A stretch of 44,459 nt of DNA, from contig JAAEQD010000198.1 in assembly GCA_024231855.1 (NCBI GenBank), positions 1-44,459 on the forward strand, read 5' to 3'. Numbering within the stretch: the stretch's first letter is position 1; every line of letters starts with the position of its first letter. Shown here piece after piece: positions 1 to 8,738 of the stretch. The notes under the pieces were generated by a model. That model had not been told where the DNA came from. It was given only the letters and a program-made list of their open reading frames with translations, and ran no database searches. This stretch comes from Candidatus Zixiibacteriota bacterium. GTDB lineage: Bacteria > Zixibacteria > MSB-5A5 > UBA10806 > 4484-95. The position numbers were made by a program, and so were the translations under genes.

Positions 1-84
1 GATGGTTTCTCATCGGGGATGTATTTCTATAAATTGCAAGCCGGTGATTATAGCGAGACGAAGAAAATGCTGTTGTTGAAGTAG
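1..84 (+). CDS. C-terminal fragment of a T9SS-sorted secreted protein
   Basis: Only the last 27 codons and a TAG stop lie in the window. The translated tail (SSGMYFYKLQAGDYSET, then KKMLLLK) is the end of a type IX secretion system type A sorting domain, the C-terminal beta-sandwich that directs proteins across the outer membrane in FCB-group bacteria. It matches the end of the next gene almost residue for residue, and the two 84-bp stretches (1–84 and 1402–1485) differ at only 8 positions, so this is probably a recent paralogue of that beta-helix gene. The body of the protein lies outside the window. Confidence 0.8.
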   Translation, partial: DGFSSGMYFYKLQAGDYSETKKMLLLK

Positions 85-99
85 GAATGGGAGCATAGC

Positions 100-1485
100 A
101 TGAAATTTCTGACCATCTTAATTATTATACTACTAGCCGTAGCCGCTTCGGCCACCATCATAAACATCCCCGATGACTACGCCACGATCCAGGCGGGCAT
201 CGATGCCTCTACAGATGGCGACACGGTGCTGGTCCAGCCGGGGACTTATGTTGAGAATATCAATTTCAACGGGCATAATATCGTGCTGGGCTCGCTGTTT
301 TTGACTACGGGGGATACGAGCTATATAGAGCAGACTGTAATTGACGGGGATTCGTCGGGTTCAGTTGTTACTTTTGAAAACAATGAAAATTACGCTTCAA
401 TGATAACCGGATTTACGATTCAAAATGGTTTTCATCCAGATTTTGGCGGCGGAATTTCTTGCCTCGGCTCTTCTCCAAATATAGTTAGAAATATAATTAC
501 AGAAAACCTCGCGAAATCGCATCCCTATGAGGAACATGGCGCCGGCGGCGGAATCTCTTGTCGAAATAATTCCGGAGCTACAATTACCGACAATCTTATT
601 AAAGCCAACTATGCTTACTATGTCGGCGGGGGTGTATACTGCGAAAACTCATATCTTGTAATATCGAATAATACTATCGAATCAAACATTGTTGGTGTCG
701 GACCTGGTGGTGGAGGAATCTATTGTAACAATGCAAACCCGTTGATCAGCTATAACTTAATTATCGATAATTATTCAGGTTTTGCCGGTGATGGCGGCGG
801 AATGTCTTGTTGGAATGAATCTCACCCAATGATTATAAATAATACCTTCAGCAATAATTTATCGAACAGGGGTGGCGCGGGAATTCATATCAGTTATTAT
901 TCGAATCCCGTGATCGTTAATACCCTTTTTTGGGGTGATAGTACTTCGGGTGGTAATGAGGAAATTAAAATCGGTAGTGGCGGTTCGCTCGATATTTCAT
1001 ACAGCGTTATCGCCGGCGGCTGGGAAGGCGAGGGTAATATTGATCTTGATCCGTTATTCGTCGATCCAGAAAACAGCGATTTCCATCTACTGCTGGGATC
1101 GCCCTGCATCGATACAGGCGATCCGGAATCCCCCAATGATCCTGACAGCACCAGAGCCGATATCGGGGCTTTTTATTATAACCAATTGGTGGAAATCGAA
1201 GATATTATTAATAAACCGCCTATGTATTTTGCTCTATCCCCCAATTATCCCAACCCTTTCAACGCCTCAACCACAATCAAATACGAACTGCCGCATCAAT
1301 CGCAGGTCACAATCGATATCTACGATATCCTCGGCCGCAGGGTGACATCGCTTGTTGATAATCGGCAATCCGCAGGCTACCATCAGGCTATCTGGCAGGC
1401 GGATGATTTCTCATCAGGGATGTATTTCTATAAATTGCAGGCCGGTGATTATACCGAGACAAAGAAGATGCTAATGTTGAAGTAG
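100..1485 (+). CDS. Secreted right-handed beta-helix protein with T9SS sorting domain
   Basis: 461 residues. An N-terminal signal peptide (about 1–19, hydrophobic core ILIIILLAVAAS) is followed by the motif INIPDDYATIQAGIDA and then GDTVLVQPGTY, typical of parallel beta-helix proteins. Residues 110–300 hold repeating Asn/Gly-rich coils (GGGISC, NNTIESN, GGGIYC), as in pectate-lyase-like folds. The C-terminus (about 375–461) is a T9SS type A sorting domain with YPNPFN and IYDILGRR. The ATG is preceded by GGGAG at good spacing, 15 bp after the previous stop. Family knowledge suggests a surface or released protein, possibly polysaccharide-binding or cleaving, but I see no recognisable catalytic residues. 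It is one of a tandem set of paralogues. Confidence 0.85.
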   Translation: MKFLTILIIILLAVAASATIINIPDDYATIQAGIDASTDGDTVLVQPGTYVENINFNGHNIVLGSLFLTTGDTSYIEQTVIDGDSSGSVVTFENNENYASMITGFTIQNGFHPDFGGGISCLGSSPNIVRNIITENLAKSHPYEEHGAGGGISCRNNSGATITDNLIKANYAYYVGGGVYCENSYLVISNNTIESNIVGVGPGGGGIYCNNANPLISYNLIIDNYSGFAGDGGGMSCWNESHPMIINNTFSNNLSNRGGAGIHISYYSNPVIVNTLFWGDSTSGGNEEIKIGSGGSLDISYSVIAGGWEGEGNIDLDPLFVDPENSDFHLLLGSPCIDTGDPESPNDPDSTRADIGAFYYNQLVEIEDIINKPPMYFALSPNYPNPFNASTTIKYELPHQSQVTIDIYDILGRRVTSLVDNRQSAGYHQAIWQADDFSSGMYFYKLQAGDYTETKKMLMLK

Positions 1486-1760
1486 GCACAATCTATCCTT
1501 TTACAAATATTAGAATACACTATTAAAACTCCGCGAATATTGAATCGATAGCCGTCTTTTATTAGGGTCATATTAGAAGTGTCATCCTCACACTCTAGCC
1601 TGCCGAAATGTTTCATTATGCCATACCGGATATAAAATGAAACACACCATTTTTCATTGTAACGGTTTTTAATCCCTAATCGATCTCGATTGTAAACTGG
1701 TAAATTACCCTGCCGAATATAGAACTAACATGAAAATAAAATAATAGTATTGGGTATGTA

Positions 1761-3203
1761 ATGAGATATTTATTTATTCTTGTAAGTGTAATAGTATGTT
1801 TTCTTCCGGTGCCGGTGTTGTCGGTAGTCATAAATATCCCGGATGATTTCCAGTCCATTCAGCAAGGAATCATCGCCGCCGATGATGGCGATACCGTGTT
1901 GGTTCAGCCGGGCACGTACTATGAGAATATAAGTATTAGAAATATCGATATCTTATTAACTTCCACCTACCTGCTAAACCAGGATACAGCCAGTATTTTA
2001 ACGACTATTATCGATGGCGCCGGAAACGGCAGCGTGGTAAACGCTTACCAGATGCCGGATAGCGGTACGATAATATGCGGTTTCACTATCCAGAATGGCC
2101 GAAATGTAAGAGGCGGCGGGATTTTCATGGCGAACGCGGATATTACGGTATGTCACAATATTATTAAAAACAATCAAGCGGTCAGCGATGGCGGGCAGTA
2201 CGCTTACGGCGGTGGAATATATTGCCTGGATTGTTCACCGGTTATTTCGGAAAATATCATAACTTATAATACGTCCGAATATTTCCCCTATAAGGATGGT
2301 TTCGGCGGGGGCATCTGCTGCAATAACGCCAACGCGCTTATAGTTAATAACCAGATAACTTACAATACGGCCTCGGGAATAACATCGGGCGGCGGCGGCT
2401 TTTACGCGATCAATTCCAATCCCGAAATGGGCTATAATGTTCTTACGGAAAATATAAGCAATTGGGGCGGCGCGATATTCTATGATTCAAATTGTAACGG
2501 TTCTATATACCGCAACCTTATCTTTGCCAACTATGGCGGCGGTATATTATGCCGTAATACGGCCGAACCGGAAATAACAAATAATACGATAACTTCGAAT
2601 TATTGGGCGGGCGGTATTACTTGTTTAAGCCAATCAATCCCGGTTGTATTGAATAATATAGTCTGGGAAAATGAAGTATACGAGATGTATGTGGGCGGAC
2701 CCACGCCGCCCGAAATCACTTTCAATGATATCAGGGATGGCTGGGAAGGCGAAGGTAATATCGATATCGACCCGCTATTCGTCGACTCGGACAATAACAA
2801 TTTCCATCTTCTGCCCGGTTCGCCCTGTATCGATGCCGGTAGTCCCGATTCGCCTTACGATCCCGATAACACCAGGATTGATATAGGCGTTCATTATTAT
2901 GATCAAACCACCGCTATCGATAGCGACCCGGTTATGCCGGGCGTATTCAAATTGAATCAGAATTATCCCAATCCATTTAATGCCTCCACGACTATCAACT
3001 ACCAACTGCCGAAATCAGCCGATGTTGAAATCGAAATCTTCGATATACTCGGACGGCATGTAGCAACCTTGATAAACCAGCGACAACAAGCCGGGGATTA
3101 TCAGGCAATCTGGAACGCTGTTGATTTCTCATCGGGCATGTATTTCTATAAGGTTCGGGCCGGCGACTATATAGAGATCAGGAAGATGTTGCTGTTGAAG
3201 TAA
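1761..3203 (+). CDS. Secreted right-handed beta-helix protein with T9SS sorting domain (paralogue)
   Basis: 480 residues with the same plan as the preceding gene: signal peptide (1–21), INIPDDFQSIQQGI and GDTVLVQPGTYYENI near the N-terminus, about eight beta-helix coils rich in NNQITYN and GGGIYC-type repeats, a linker ending in DPLFVDSDNNNFHLLPGSPCIDAG, and a T9SS sorting domain from about residue 395 (NQNYPNPFNASTTINY, then IFDILGRH). The LPGSPCIDAG block is shared by all three complete beta-helix proteins here. The ATG follows AT-rich leader DNA with no strong ribosome-binding site. The substrate is unknown; a surface-exposed, carbohydrate-related role is inference from the fold only. Confidence 0.85.
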   Translation: MRYLFILVSVIVCFLPVPVLSVVINIPDDFQSIQQGIIAADDGDTVLVQPGTYYENISIRNIDILLTSTYLLNQDTASILTTIIDGAGNGSVVNAYQMPDSGTIICGFTIQNGRNVRGGGIFMANADITVCHNIIKNNQAVSDGGQYAYGGGIYCLDCSPVISENIITYNTSEYFPYKDGFGGGICCNNANALIVNNQITYNTASGITSGGGGFYAINSNPEMGYNVLTENISNWGGAIFYDSNCNGSIYRNLIFANYGGGILCRNTAEPEITNNTITSNYWAGGITCLSQSIPVVLNNIVWENEVYEMYVGGPTPPEITFNDIRDGWEGEGNIDIDPLFVDSDNNNFHLLPGSPCIDAGSPDSPYDPDNTRIDIGVHYYDQTTAIDSDPVMPGVFKLNQNYPNPFNASTTINYQLPKSADVEIEIFDILGRHVATLINQRQQAGDYQAIWNAVDFSSGMYFYKVRAGDYIEIRKMLLLK

Positions 3204-3253
3204 TATATCAACAATCTCCTTAATTCAAACTGCCTATAATTTTTAAAATTCGC

Positions 3254-3283
3254 TTGACTCATGTTATAGACATTGTATATTAT
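3254..3283 (+). promoter_or_regulatory. Candidate sigma-70 promoter for the cohesin/dockerin-like gene
   Basis: TTGACT at 3254–3259 is followed by TATATT at 3276–3281 (16-bp spacer), or by TATTAT at 3278–3283 (18-bp spacer). It lies in a gene-free stretch about 125 bp upstream of the ATG at 3409, which would leave a fairly long untranslated leader. Prediction is by consensus only. Confidence 0.45.
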
Positions 3284-3408
3284 ATTAAATGCATCATTAA
3301 GCAGTACCGCGTTTTCTTTAATAATGGATTTTTGAAAATTTAACTTGTCGTCAATAAGAGGTTTTGTGGCCTAATCACAATTATTGTTGGGAATACGGAG
3401 GTGGTTTT

Positions 3409-3960
3409 ATGAATAGAATAATGATAATCGCCATTATGTTATTATGCCTTTTTATATCCTCGGCATCCGCGCAACGCGATGATTTATACGTATTCATAGG
3501 CACCGCGGATGGCTCTGACTTTATGGCTTACCCGAACGGCTGGTTTGAAATCCCGGTTTTCTTCATGTCCGAGAACAATAATGTAGATGTCGCCGATATG
3601 TCGTATCCTCTTGGCATGAATAATTGCTATATTGATGAAATCGATTCGACTGCCTGTCAGGCACATTATCCCCTGTCGGAATGGGATTCCTGGAGTTTCG
3701 GAAACTTCAATGATAACTGGATAACGGATAGTTTGGGGTGTACCTGGGATTCCTATTCTTTCACCGGCTTTGCCGAATTGTTTCCGCCTTATGATTCACC
3801 GTTTCTGGAAACCGAGCCGGGTGATCCGCCGGTACACGCATTGACATACGTAGTTCATACCGTAGATAATGATGAGCTGTTGGACCAAACGATTTGCGAT
3901 GCCCTGGGAAGGGGATCCGATCCAGTCAGCGGTCCCCCCAATGCCGGTGGGCCTGAGTGA
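3409..3960 (+). CDS. N-terminal part of a cohesin/dockerin-like secreted protein, ended by an in-frame TGA
   Basis: The ATG at 3409 is chosen because GGAGG sits just upstream and a signal peptide follows directly (MNRIMIIAIMLLCLFISSASA). An earlier in-frame TTG at 3364 would place 15 unlikely residues ahead of the signal. The remaining ~165 residues look like an extracellular beta domain rich in Asp, Asn and Trp. The frame stops at TGA 3958–3960 after NAGGPE. The same frame then stays open, with no other stop, to 5673, reading GGYNIIEQFACFYFSP and onward. This is therefore very probably the front of one 754-codon gene broken by a single nonsense codon. If translation ends here, the product is exported but lacks the T9SS sorting tail. 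Confidence 0.7.
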   Translation: MNRIMIIAIMLLCLFISSASAQRDDLYVFIGTADGSDFMAYPNGWFEIPVFFMSENNNVDVADMSYPLGMNNCYIDEIDSTACQAHYPLSEWDSWSFGNFNDNWITDSLGCTWDSYSFTGFAELFPPYDSPFLETEPGDPPVHALTYVVHTVDNDELLDQTICDALGRGSDPVSGPPNAGGPE

Positions 3961-4083
3961 GGTGGATATAATATAATCGAGCAGTTTGCTTGTTTTTACT
4001 TTTCCCCCAATACGCCTCCCTGCCCTGATCCGTTTGAGCTACCATCCGATTGCACTTATGAGGACTTTATAGTAGAATTCGAT

Positions 4084-5673
4084 GTGTACGATCCTGACGC
4101 GGATCCATTAACGGTTACCTCCACGGTAGGCACAGTCATTCTGGTTAATTCAACTCCCGAAGGCGATGGTATGATTTACACTTACGCCATCGATTTCGAT
4201 ATGGAAAACTTCTGTGGAACTTGCTTAACCGAAAATGTAATCGTCACCGTAGATGACGATAACAATCATGATCCAATTTCATTCGATGCCGGACCGCTGA
4301 CTATTGTCGGCGATATCGCGGCGAGTATGGTGGATTCGCTGTATATCTGGCCGGGTCTGGAGGAGTGGATGCCGGTTTATCTCGACGCATGCGGCGACTG
4401 TTTCTGCCTAGGCGGATTCGTATTTTCATTCGAGTATGACGCCTCAATCCTGTCTATCACCGATGTAGTAGCCGGCGCGGCTATTGCAGGCGGTGAATAC
4501 TGGAATGTCAACTATGACGTCGACGGCCCCGGTACGATCAGTATCACATTCATTAACGATCTGGATAATCAGACTCCAGTCGATGATATCTGCGTTATCG
4601 ATCCTGACGATCCGCTATTCGAGATGAAGTTCCTTCTTGATGCCGGTTACGATTACCCGACTAACTTCTGTACACCGGTCTGCTTCATCGATGAGGGATA
4701 TCAGTACAATAACGTTTCTGATAAAGATGGTTATCATATCTGGATGCCGGACGGTTGTGATGACGCTCCCGACAGCGTTCAGTACGGCACCATGCAACTG
4801 ACTCTTGACTGTGGAAACATAAAGGTACTGAACGAGCACAATATCGTTTTAGGCGATCTTAATCTGAACGGCTTTCCTTATGAAGTGGGCGATATTGTCC
4901 TTTTGGCCAATCATCTGATTGACCCGGTGTTATTCCCGTTCAACCTTCGCCAGATGTTCGCTTCCGATGTTAACGGTGATGATCTGCAGGCCACGATAGG
5001 CGACCTGATCTATATGATTGTCGTTATAACGGGAGGTAATCCGGCCGCCAAGGTCGTGCCATCCGATGCTTTGGCCGTAGTCTCGACGCGAAGGGATAAT
5101 CCCGATGAGATTGAGGTTTCGGTTGTAACGGATGCGAGCTTGGGTGGCGCGCTGATTAAATTACATCACCCCGACATCGAGCTTGGAGCGCCCGTTGCCG
5201 AAGGTGTGGACATTAAATACACAGATGATAATGATATTATGACAGTTCTGGCGTACAGCCCGGATGGTACCACGTTGGCTTCAGGCAACAACGTTTTATT
5301 CACGGTTCCAGCCGATGGTGAGGGCGCCTTAAGCATTGAAGAAGCATCTCTTTCGGACAATCGCGGCGCCTTACTAGATGCCCGTATTGATCGTGCAGAT
5401 GTAATTCCAATCGACTTCAGCCTGAATCAGAACTATCCCAATCCGTTCAATGCTTCCACGACTATAAACTATCAGCTACCGCGATCAGCCGATGTCACAA
5501 TCGAAATATTTGATCTTCTCGGCCGCCGGGTAACGACTCTGGTTAATGAACAGCTACTGGCGGGCAGCTATCATGTAATCTGGCATGCCGATAATATTTC
5601 CTCCGGCATATATTTTTACAAACTGCGAGCCGGCGATTATATCGAGACCAGGAAGATGCTGCTGGTGAATTAA
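4084..5673 (+). CDS. Cohesin-like, dockerin and T9SS domains: C-terminal part of the gene split by TGA
   Basis: This frame is continuous with 3409–3957 apart from the TGA at 3958; coding sequence effectively resumes at 3961, and the GTG at 4084 is only the first possible internal start, with no good ribosome-binding site. It lacks a signal peptide of its own. Residues ~80–215 resemble a cohesin-like beta domain (AASMVDSLYIWPG, FSFEYDASILSITDV). Residues ~256–315 look like a type I dockerin with two calcium-loop repeats (GDLNLNGFPYEVGDI and SDVNGDDLQATIGDL). The C-terminus is a T9SS sorting domain (LNQNYPNPFNASTTINY). Dockerin plus cohesin-like modules suggest a cell-surface adhesive or complex-forming protein. 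As it stands it is probably a pseudogene unless the stop is a sequence error or is read through. Confidence 0.7.
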   Translation: MYDPDADPLTVTSTVGTVILVNSTPEGDGMIYTYAIDFDMENFCGTCLTENVIVTVDDDNNHDPISFDAGPLTIVGDIAASMVDSLYIWPGLEEWMPVYLDACGDCFCLGGFVFSFEYDASILSITDVVAGAAIAGGEYWNVNYDVDGPGTISITFINDLDNQTPVDDICVIDPDDPLFEMKFLLDAGYDYPTNFCTPVCFIDEGYQYNNVSDKDGYHIWMPDGCDDAPDSVQYGTMQLTLDCGNIKVLNEHNIVLGDLNLNGFPYEVGDIVLLANHLIDPVLFPFNLRQMFASDVNGDDLQATIGDLIYMIVVITGGNPAAKVVPSDALAVVSTRRDNPDEIEVSVVTDASLGGALIKLHHPDIELGAPVAEGVDIKYTDDNDIMTVLAYSPDGTTLASGNNVLFTVPADGEGALSIEEASLSDNRGALLDARIDRADVIPIDFSLNQNYPNPFNASTTINYQLPRSADVTIEIFDLLGRRVTTLVNEQLLAGSYHVIWHADNISSGIYFYKLRAGDYIETRKMLLVN

Positions 5674-5699
5674 ATCATGCTCATCTAAAAACTACTAAT

Positions 5700-5730
5700 A
5701 AAAAAGCCCTCTTTTCGCGAGGGCTTTTTT
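5700..5730. terminator. Bidirectional rho-independent terminator
   Basis: A perfect 12-bp inverted repeat (AAAAAAGCCCTC at 5700–5711 and GAGGGCTTTTTT at 5719–5730, 7-nt loop) sits between two converging genes. It has a T run on each strand, so it can end transcription from both sides. Confidence 0.9.
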
Positions 5731-5776
5731 AACCGTATTGCCGTGGACGGCTACGGCTGGGGTAAGGAAAAATTAG

Positions 5777-7525
5777 TTATTTCAGCAACAACATTCGCCT
5801 GGTATCCGAATAATTTCCGGACTGAATTCTGTACAGATACAATCCCGATGATTGCCCGGCCGCGTTCCAGTTTACTTGATAGAACCCGGCTTCATGATAG
5901 CCATTGAGCAGTGTCTCCACTTTTTTACCGAGCATATCATAAATATCAATCGTAACATGACCGGCTTCGGGCAATCCGAATACGATCGTTGTTCGGGCAT
6001 TGAATGGATTGGGATAGCACTGGCCCAGGGTGTATTCACCCGCTACCAGGTCACCCGGGGAATCATCGACATCAGTCGGCCCGATCGAGAAGCTCCAACC
6101 TTCCGACCACTCTCCCCAGCCAAGCTGATTACGCGAACGGACTCGCCAATACCAAACACCGAACTCAAGCTCCGGAGTAACGGTCCATTGTGCATCCTCC
6201 GAATTTCCCTGTCGATCGGGTATAAGGAAATCTATCGCGTCATCGACCATGATTTCATACTCATCGGCGCCCGGTTCGGCAAGCCAGCTTAATGTCGGGG
6301 TAAATTCCTCGATCTGCTCGCCATCATAGGGCGAGACCAGCACCGGTGGTGGCAGCAAATGTGCCACATCACGGCCGCCATAAGCTCCCAAATCGCATAG
6401 ATAAGTGCCGCATCCCCACTCGCCATCAACCGTCAAATCCCAGATATCAGGATGACCGACATCGATACACGGTGAATCGTATGGGTAACCGTAGGCAACG
6501 GCCATCAGATGTAGGTCCATGCCTTCCGGATCACGGAACAGCGGATCGATATCGATATTCGACTCGCCGCCCCAGTCACCTTGAACATCGCAATAGCTAA
6601 ATTGAGGTGACGCGCCGTACTCGTATACCTCATGTCCGGCAACACCCGCGCTATCGTGCCAGAATATCGAATTCGTGATAACCGGGCTCGATGCCAGTTT
6701 GCAGTATATCCCGCCGCCCGAACTGGAAGCGGAATTGCTGTAAACCGTGTTATTGGTCATCGTGGGACTCGATGATTCGCAGAAAATTCCGGCTCCGTTC
6801 GTGGATGAATTATCACGAATTATATTATTGGAGGTTGTTCCGTTTGAATAGAAATAATATATACCGCCGCCACTAACCGCCGAATTATTTTGCACTGTAT
6901 TCATTGAGATATCGCACTCGGAACTTTGGATAAGTATTCCTCCGCCCCAATCCAGGGCGGAATTATCTTCGATCAAGTTGTTGCTCAATACCGCGCCGTT
7001 TTGGTAGATACAAACTCCACCGCCGTAAAGACCCGAATTGCCGCTGATCGTATTATCCCGAATCATAGCATCCGAGTTATTGCAGTATATCCCGCCGCCA
7101 TAAGTGCCTGTACAGGCGGTAACTACGTTATTCGCGATAACAGGGCTGGAATTGACACAGCTGACGCCACCGCCATAGCTACCTACACCATTTTGAATCG
7201 TGAATCCAATCAAACTGGCGGTATTTTCGCCGTGATTGCTGATTGTTACTACCGAACCCGATGACCTGCCATCGATCCTCGTTGAGGAAATGTAAGCTGT
7301 GTCTCCGGTGGTCAGATATAGCGATCCCAGCGTGATTATCTGGGCATTGAACGAGATATTTTCCTCGTAAATCCCCGGCGCAACTAATACAGTATCGCCA
7401 TGCATGCTATTGACGATTCCGGTCTGTATCGTCGGCTGATCGCCCGGTACATAGACTATCGATGCCGACGCCGGGATAATCACCACCATGGCCAAGAAAG
7501 CTGAAATTATGAAAGTCTTCCGCAT
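5777..7525 (-). CDS. Secreted right-handed beta-helix protein with fibronectin-III-like and T9SS domains
   Basis: 582 residues. The ATG at 7525 is preceded by a strong GGGAGG at 4-nt spacing. The signal peptide spans about residues 1–21 (ending PASAS), followed by VYVPGDQPTIQTGI and GDTVLVAPGIYEENI as in the other beta-helix proteins here. Residues ~115–330 contain many short coils (GGGIYCNNS, NNLIEDNSA, SGGGIYY). A domain at ~405–490 (PVLVSPYDGEQIEEF, then TPTLSWL and WYWRVRSRNQLGWGEWS) resembles a fibronectin-type-III-like module. The T9SS sorting domain starts near 505 (LGQCYPNPFNARTTIVF). It is convergent with the dockerin gene. Function beyond surface localisation is unknown. Confidence 0.85.
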   Translation of the reverse strand: MRKTFIISAFLAMVVIIPASASIVYVPGDQPTIQTGIVNSMHGDTVLVAPGIYEENISFNAQIITLGSLYLTTGDTAYISSTRIDGRSSGSVVTISNHGENTASLIGFTIQNGVGSYGGGVSCVNSSPVIANNVVTACTGTYGGGIYCNNSDAMIRDNTISGNSGLYGGGVCIYQNGAVLSNNLIEDNSALDWGGGILIQSSECDISMNTVQNNSAVSGGGIYYFYSNGTTSNNIIRDNSSTNGAGIFCESSSPTMTNNTVYSNSASSSGGGIYCKLASSPVITNSIFWHDSAGVAGHEVYEYGASPQFSYCDVQGDWGGESNIDIDPLFRDPEGMDLHLMAVAYGYPYDSPCIDVGHPDIWDLTVDGEWGCGTYLCDLGAYGGRDVAHLLPPPVLVSPYDGEQIEEFTPTLSWLAEPGADEYEIMVDDAIDFLIPDRQGNSEDAQWTVTPELEFGVWYWRVRSRNQLGWGEWSEGWSFSIGPTDVDDSPGDLVAGEYTLGQCYPNPFNARTTIVFGLPEAGHVTIDIYDMLGKKVETLLNGYHEAGFYQVNWNAAGQSSGLYLYRIQSGNYSDTRRMLLLK

Positions 7526-7949
7526 ATTACCTCCCTTAGGTATATTACATCAAGCAATATCAATGTTGTGAAATGATTGTAACATTAACGTATCAAACAT
7601 AAACAGTTTCGTTTCACTACACCCCCTTTTGTGTTGCAGGCTGCACCAATTTTACATTGATTTTATCGACACGTTAATTAATTGCTTAATAGAGCCGATA
7701 GCTCAGCTCAAGCATTATGTTAGTATATGTTATTACCGTTTTGATTAATTTTTCGGGTCAGCTAAAAAAAATTGGCTAAAATAGCAAGAATAACTTAAAG
7801 CAGCAGCTTAAATTATTTATTATTGGCGGGAGCGGATTACCTGAGATGTGAATCGCGCCCGCTCCAGGTAAATAAGTGGTATATTCAATAAAAAATCCGA
7901 AAGTAGCACCTATTTCCCAATAGCAGCTCGCGTATCTGCCGAGATTAGC
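7526..7949. other. Gene-free interval between pyrE and a beta-helix gene
   Basis: No convincing coding sequence on either strand. The right part, downstream of pyrE, contains an inverted repeat (GGAGCGG at 7829–7835 with CCGCTCC at 7859–7865) and could fold on the pyrE transcript, but no U-tract follows, so it is not a clear terminator. The left part is AT-rich and presumably holds the promoter of the minus-strand gene starting at 7525. Confidence 0.5.
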
Positions 7950-8489
7950 TTATAATCCCAGCTCTTCCTTCGTGAATATTGAGCTGAATTTATAGCCCCA
8001 ATTGGCGAAATTCTCGGCGGCGCCCTGCTGACGGTCTACCAGGGTGATTACCTTGATTATTTCGCAGTTGAGCTCTTTCAGGACGTCGATAGCTTTTTTC
8101 GATGAGCCGCCGGTGGTTGAGACATCCTCGATAATAGCCACACGGGCGCCGTCTTTGACCGGTCCCTCCACCTGACTCCGGGTGCCATGTCCTTTCGGCT
8201 CCTTACGCACGAGAAAGCCATCAAGCTTCAATCCTTTGCGGTCAGCCAAAGTCAAGATCGCGCCAACAATCGGATCGGCCCCTATCACCATTCCCCCGAT
8301 AGCATCGATGTTATCGCCCTCGATTTCTTTAAGGAAGAACTCGGCCATCAAGGCCAGCCCATCGGAAGTTAAAGCCACCAGTTTGCCGTTGATGTAATAG
8401 TTTGATTTCTGGCCGGAAGCTAGAGTAAAATCGCCGCGTTTGACAGCTTTTTCCAGTACCAGTTTTTTTAATAGCTCTTTTTTATCCAT
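7950..8489 (-). CDS. pyrE: Orotate phosphoribosyltransferase
   Basis: Catalyses orotate + PRPP to orotidine 5'-monophosphate, the fifth step of de novo UMP synthesis in the cytoplasm. The PRPP-binding loop VAIIEDVSTTGGSS (about residues 118–131) and the preceding RKEPKGHGT segment (flexible catalytic loop region) are clear, and SGQKSNYYINGK near the N-terminus is family-typical. I start at the second of two adjacent ATGs (8489; the first is 8492) because GGGAG lies just upstream and its spacing suits 8489. The frame also stays open upstream to an ATG at 8552, adding 21 residues unlike PyrE and encoded across a hairpin. At about 179 residues it has normal family length. It has its own promoter and an attenuator-like leader. 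The other pyr genes are ~27 kb away. Confidence 0.92.
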   Translation of the reverse strand: MDKKELLKKLVLEKAVKRGDFTLASGQKSNYYINGKLVALTSDGLALMAEFFLKEIEGDNIDAIGGMVIGADPIVGAILTLADRKGLKLDGFLVRKEPKGHGTRSQVEGPVKDGARVAIIEDVSTTGGSSKKAIDVLKELNCEIIKVITLVDRQQGAAENFANWGYKFSSIFTKEELGL

Positions 8490-8511
8490 CATCACTCCCG
8501 TCGTCAGATAT

Positions 8512-8548
8512 AAAAAAAGTGACGCTGTCCTCCTCGCTACAGCGCCAC
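8512..8548 (-). promoter_or_regulatory. Attenuator-like hairpin with U-tract in the pyrE leader
   Basis: On the minus strand a 10-bp stem (8539–8548 with 8519–8528, one G·U pair) and a 10-nt loop are followed at once by seven T residues (8518–8512): the form of an intrinsic terminator. It lies between the predicted pyrE promoter and the start codon, so it would act on pyrE itself rather than on an upstream gene, which has its own terminator at 8689–8716. Transcription attenuation controlled by pyrimidine level is known for pyr genes in other bacteria; the trigger here is inference. No PyrR-type binding loop is recognisable. Confidence 0.6.
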
Positions 8549-8558
8549 CCATTAATTA

Positions 8559-8587
8559 AAAATACTCCTAAATGTGCCACCGGTCAA
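8559..8587 (-). promoter_or_regulatory. Predicted sigma-70 promoter of pyrE
   Basis: Read on the minus strand: TTGACC (8587–8582), a 17-bp spacer, then TATTTT (8564–8559). The predicted start of transcription is near 8552, immediately before the attenuator-like hairpin, giving an RNA leader of only about 60 nt before pyrE. Confidence 0.6.
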
Positions 8588-8688
8588 GGTATTTATGATT
8601 TTTAAATCAAACATTCTCTTTATCGTTCATCGACAAAAAACATATTGCCGCGAAATAGTCTTAAAAAATCGTCCTGCCGCTTCATGTA

Positions 8689-8716
8689 AAAAGCCGGCGA
8701 ATTCTCGCCGGCTTTT
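8689..8716 (-). terminator. Rho-independent terminator of the subtilase gene
   Basis: A perfect 12-bp inverted repeat (AAAAGCCGGCGA at 8689–8700, TCGCCGGCTTTT at 8705–8716; loop of 4) lies 22 bp beyond the stop codon of the minus-strand protease gene and ends in a T run. Confidence 0.9.
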
Positions 8717-8738
8717 GTTGGACCTGAAAAGCTTTTTC

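Noticed and set aside
3958..3994. TGA at 3958 as a selenocysteine codon, with a small hairpin (CGAGCA/TGCTTG) about 19 nt downstream
   Set aside because: The hairpin is only 6 bp with a G·U pair, the surrounding residues (GGPE–GGYNI) show no redox motif, and the protein family is not a known selenoprotein. A nonsense change fits better.
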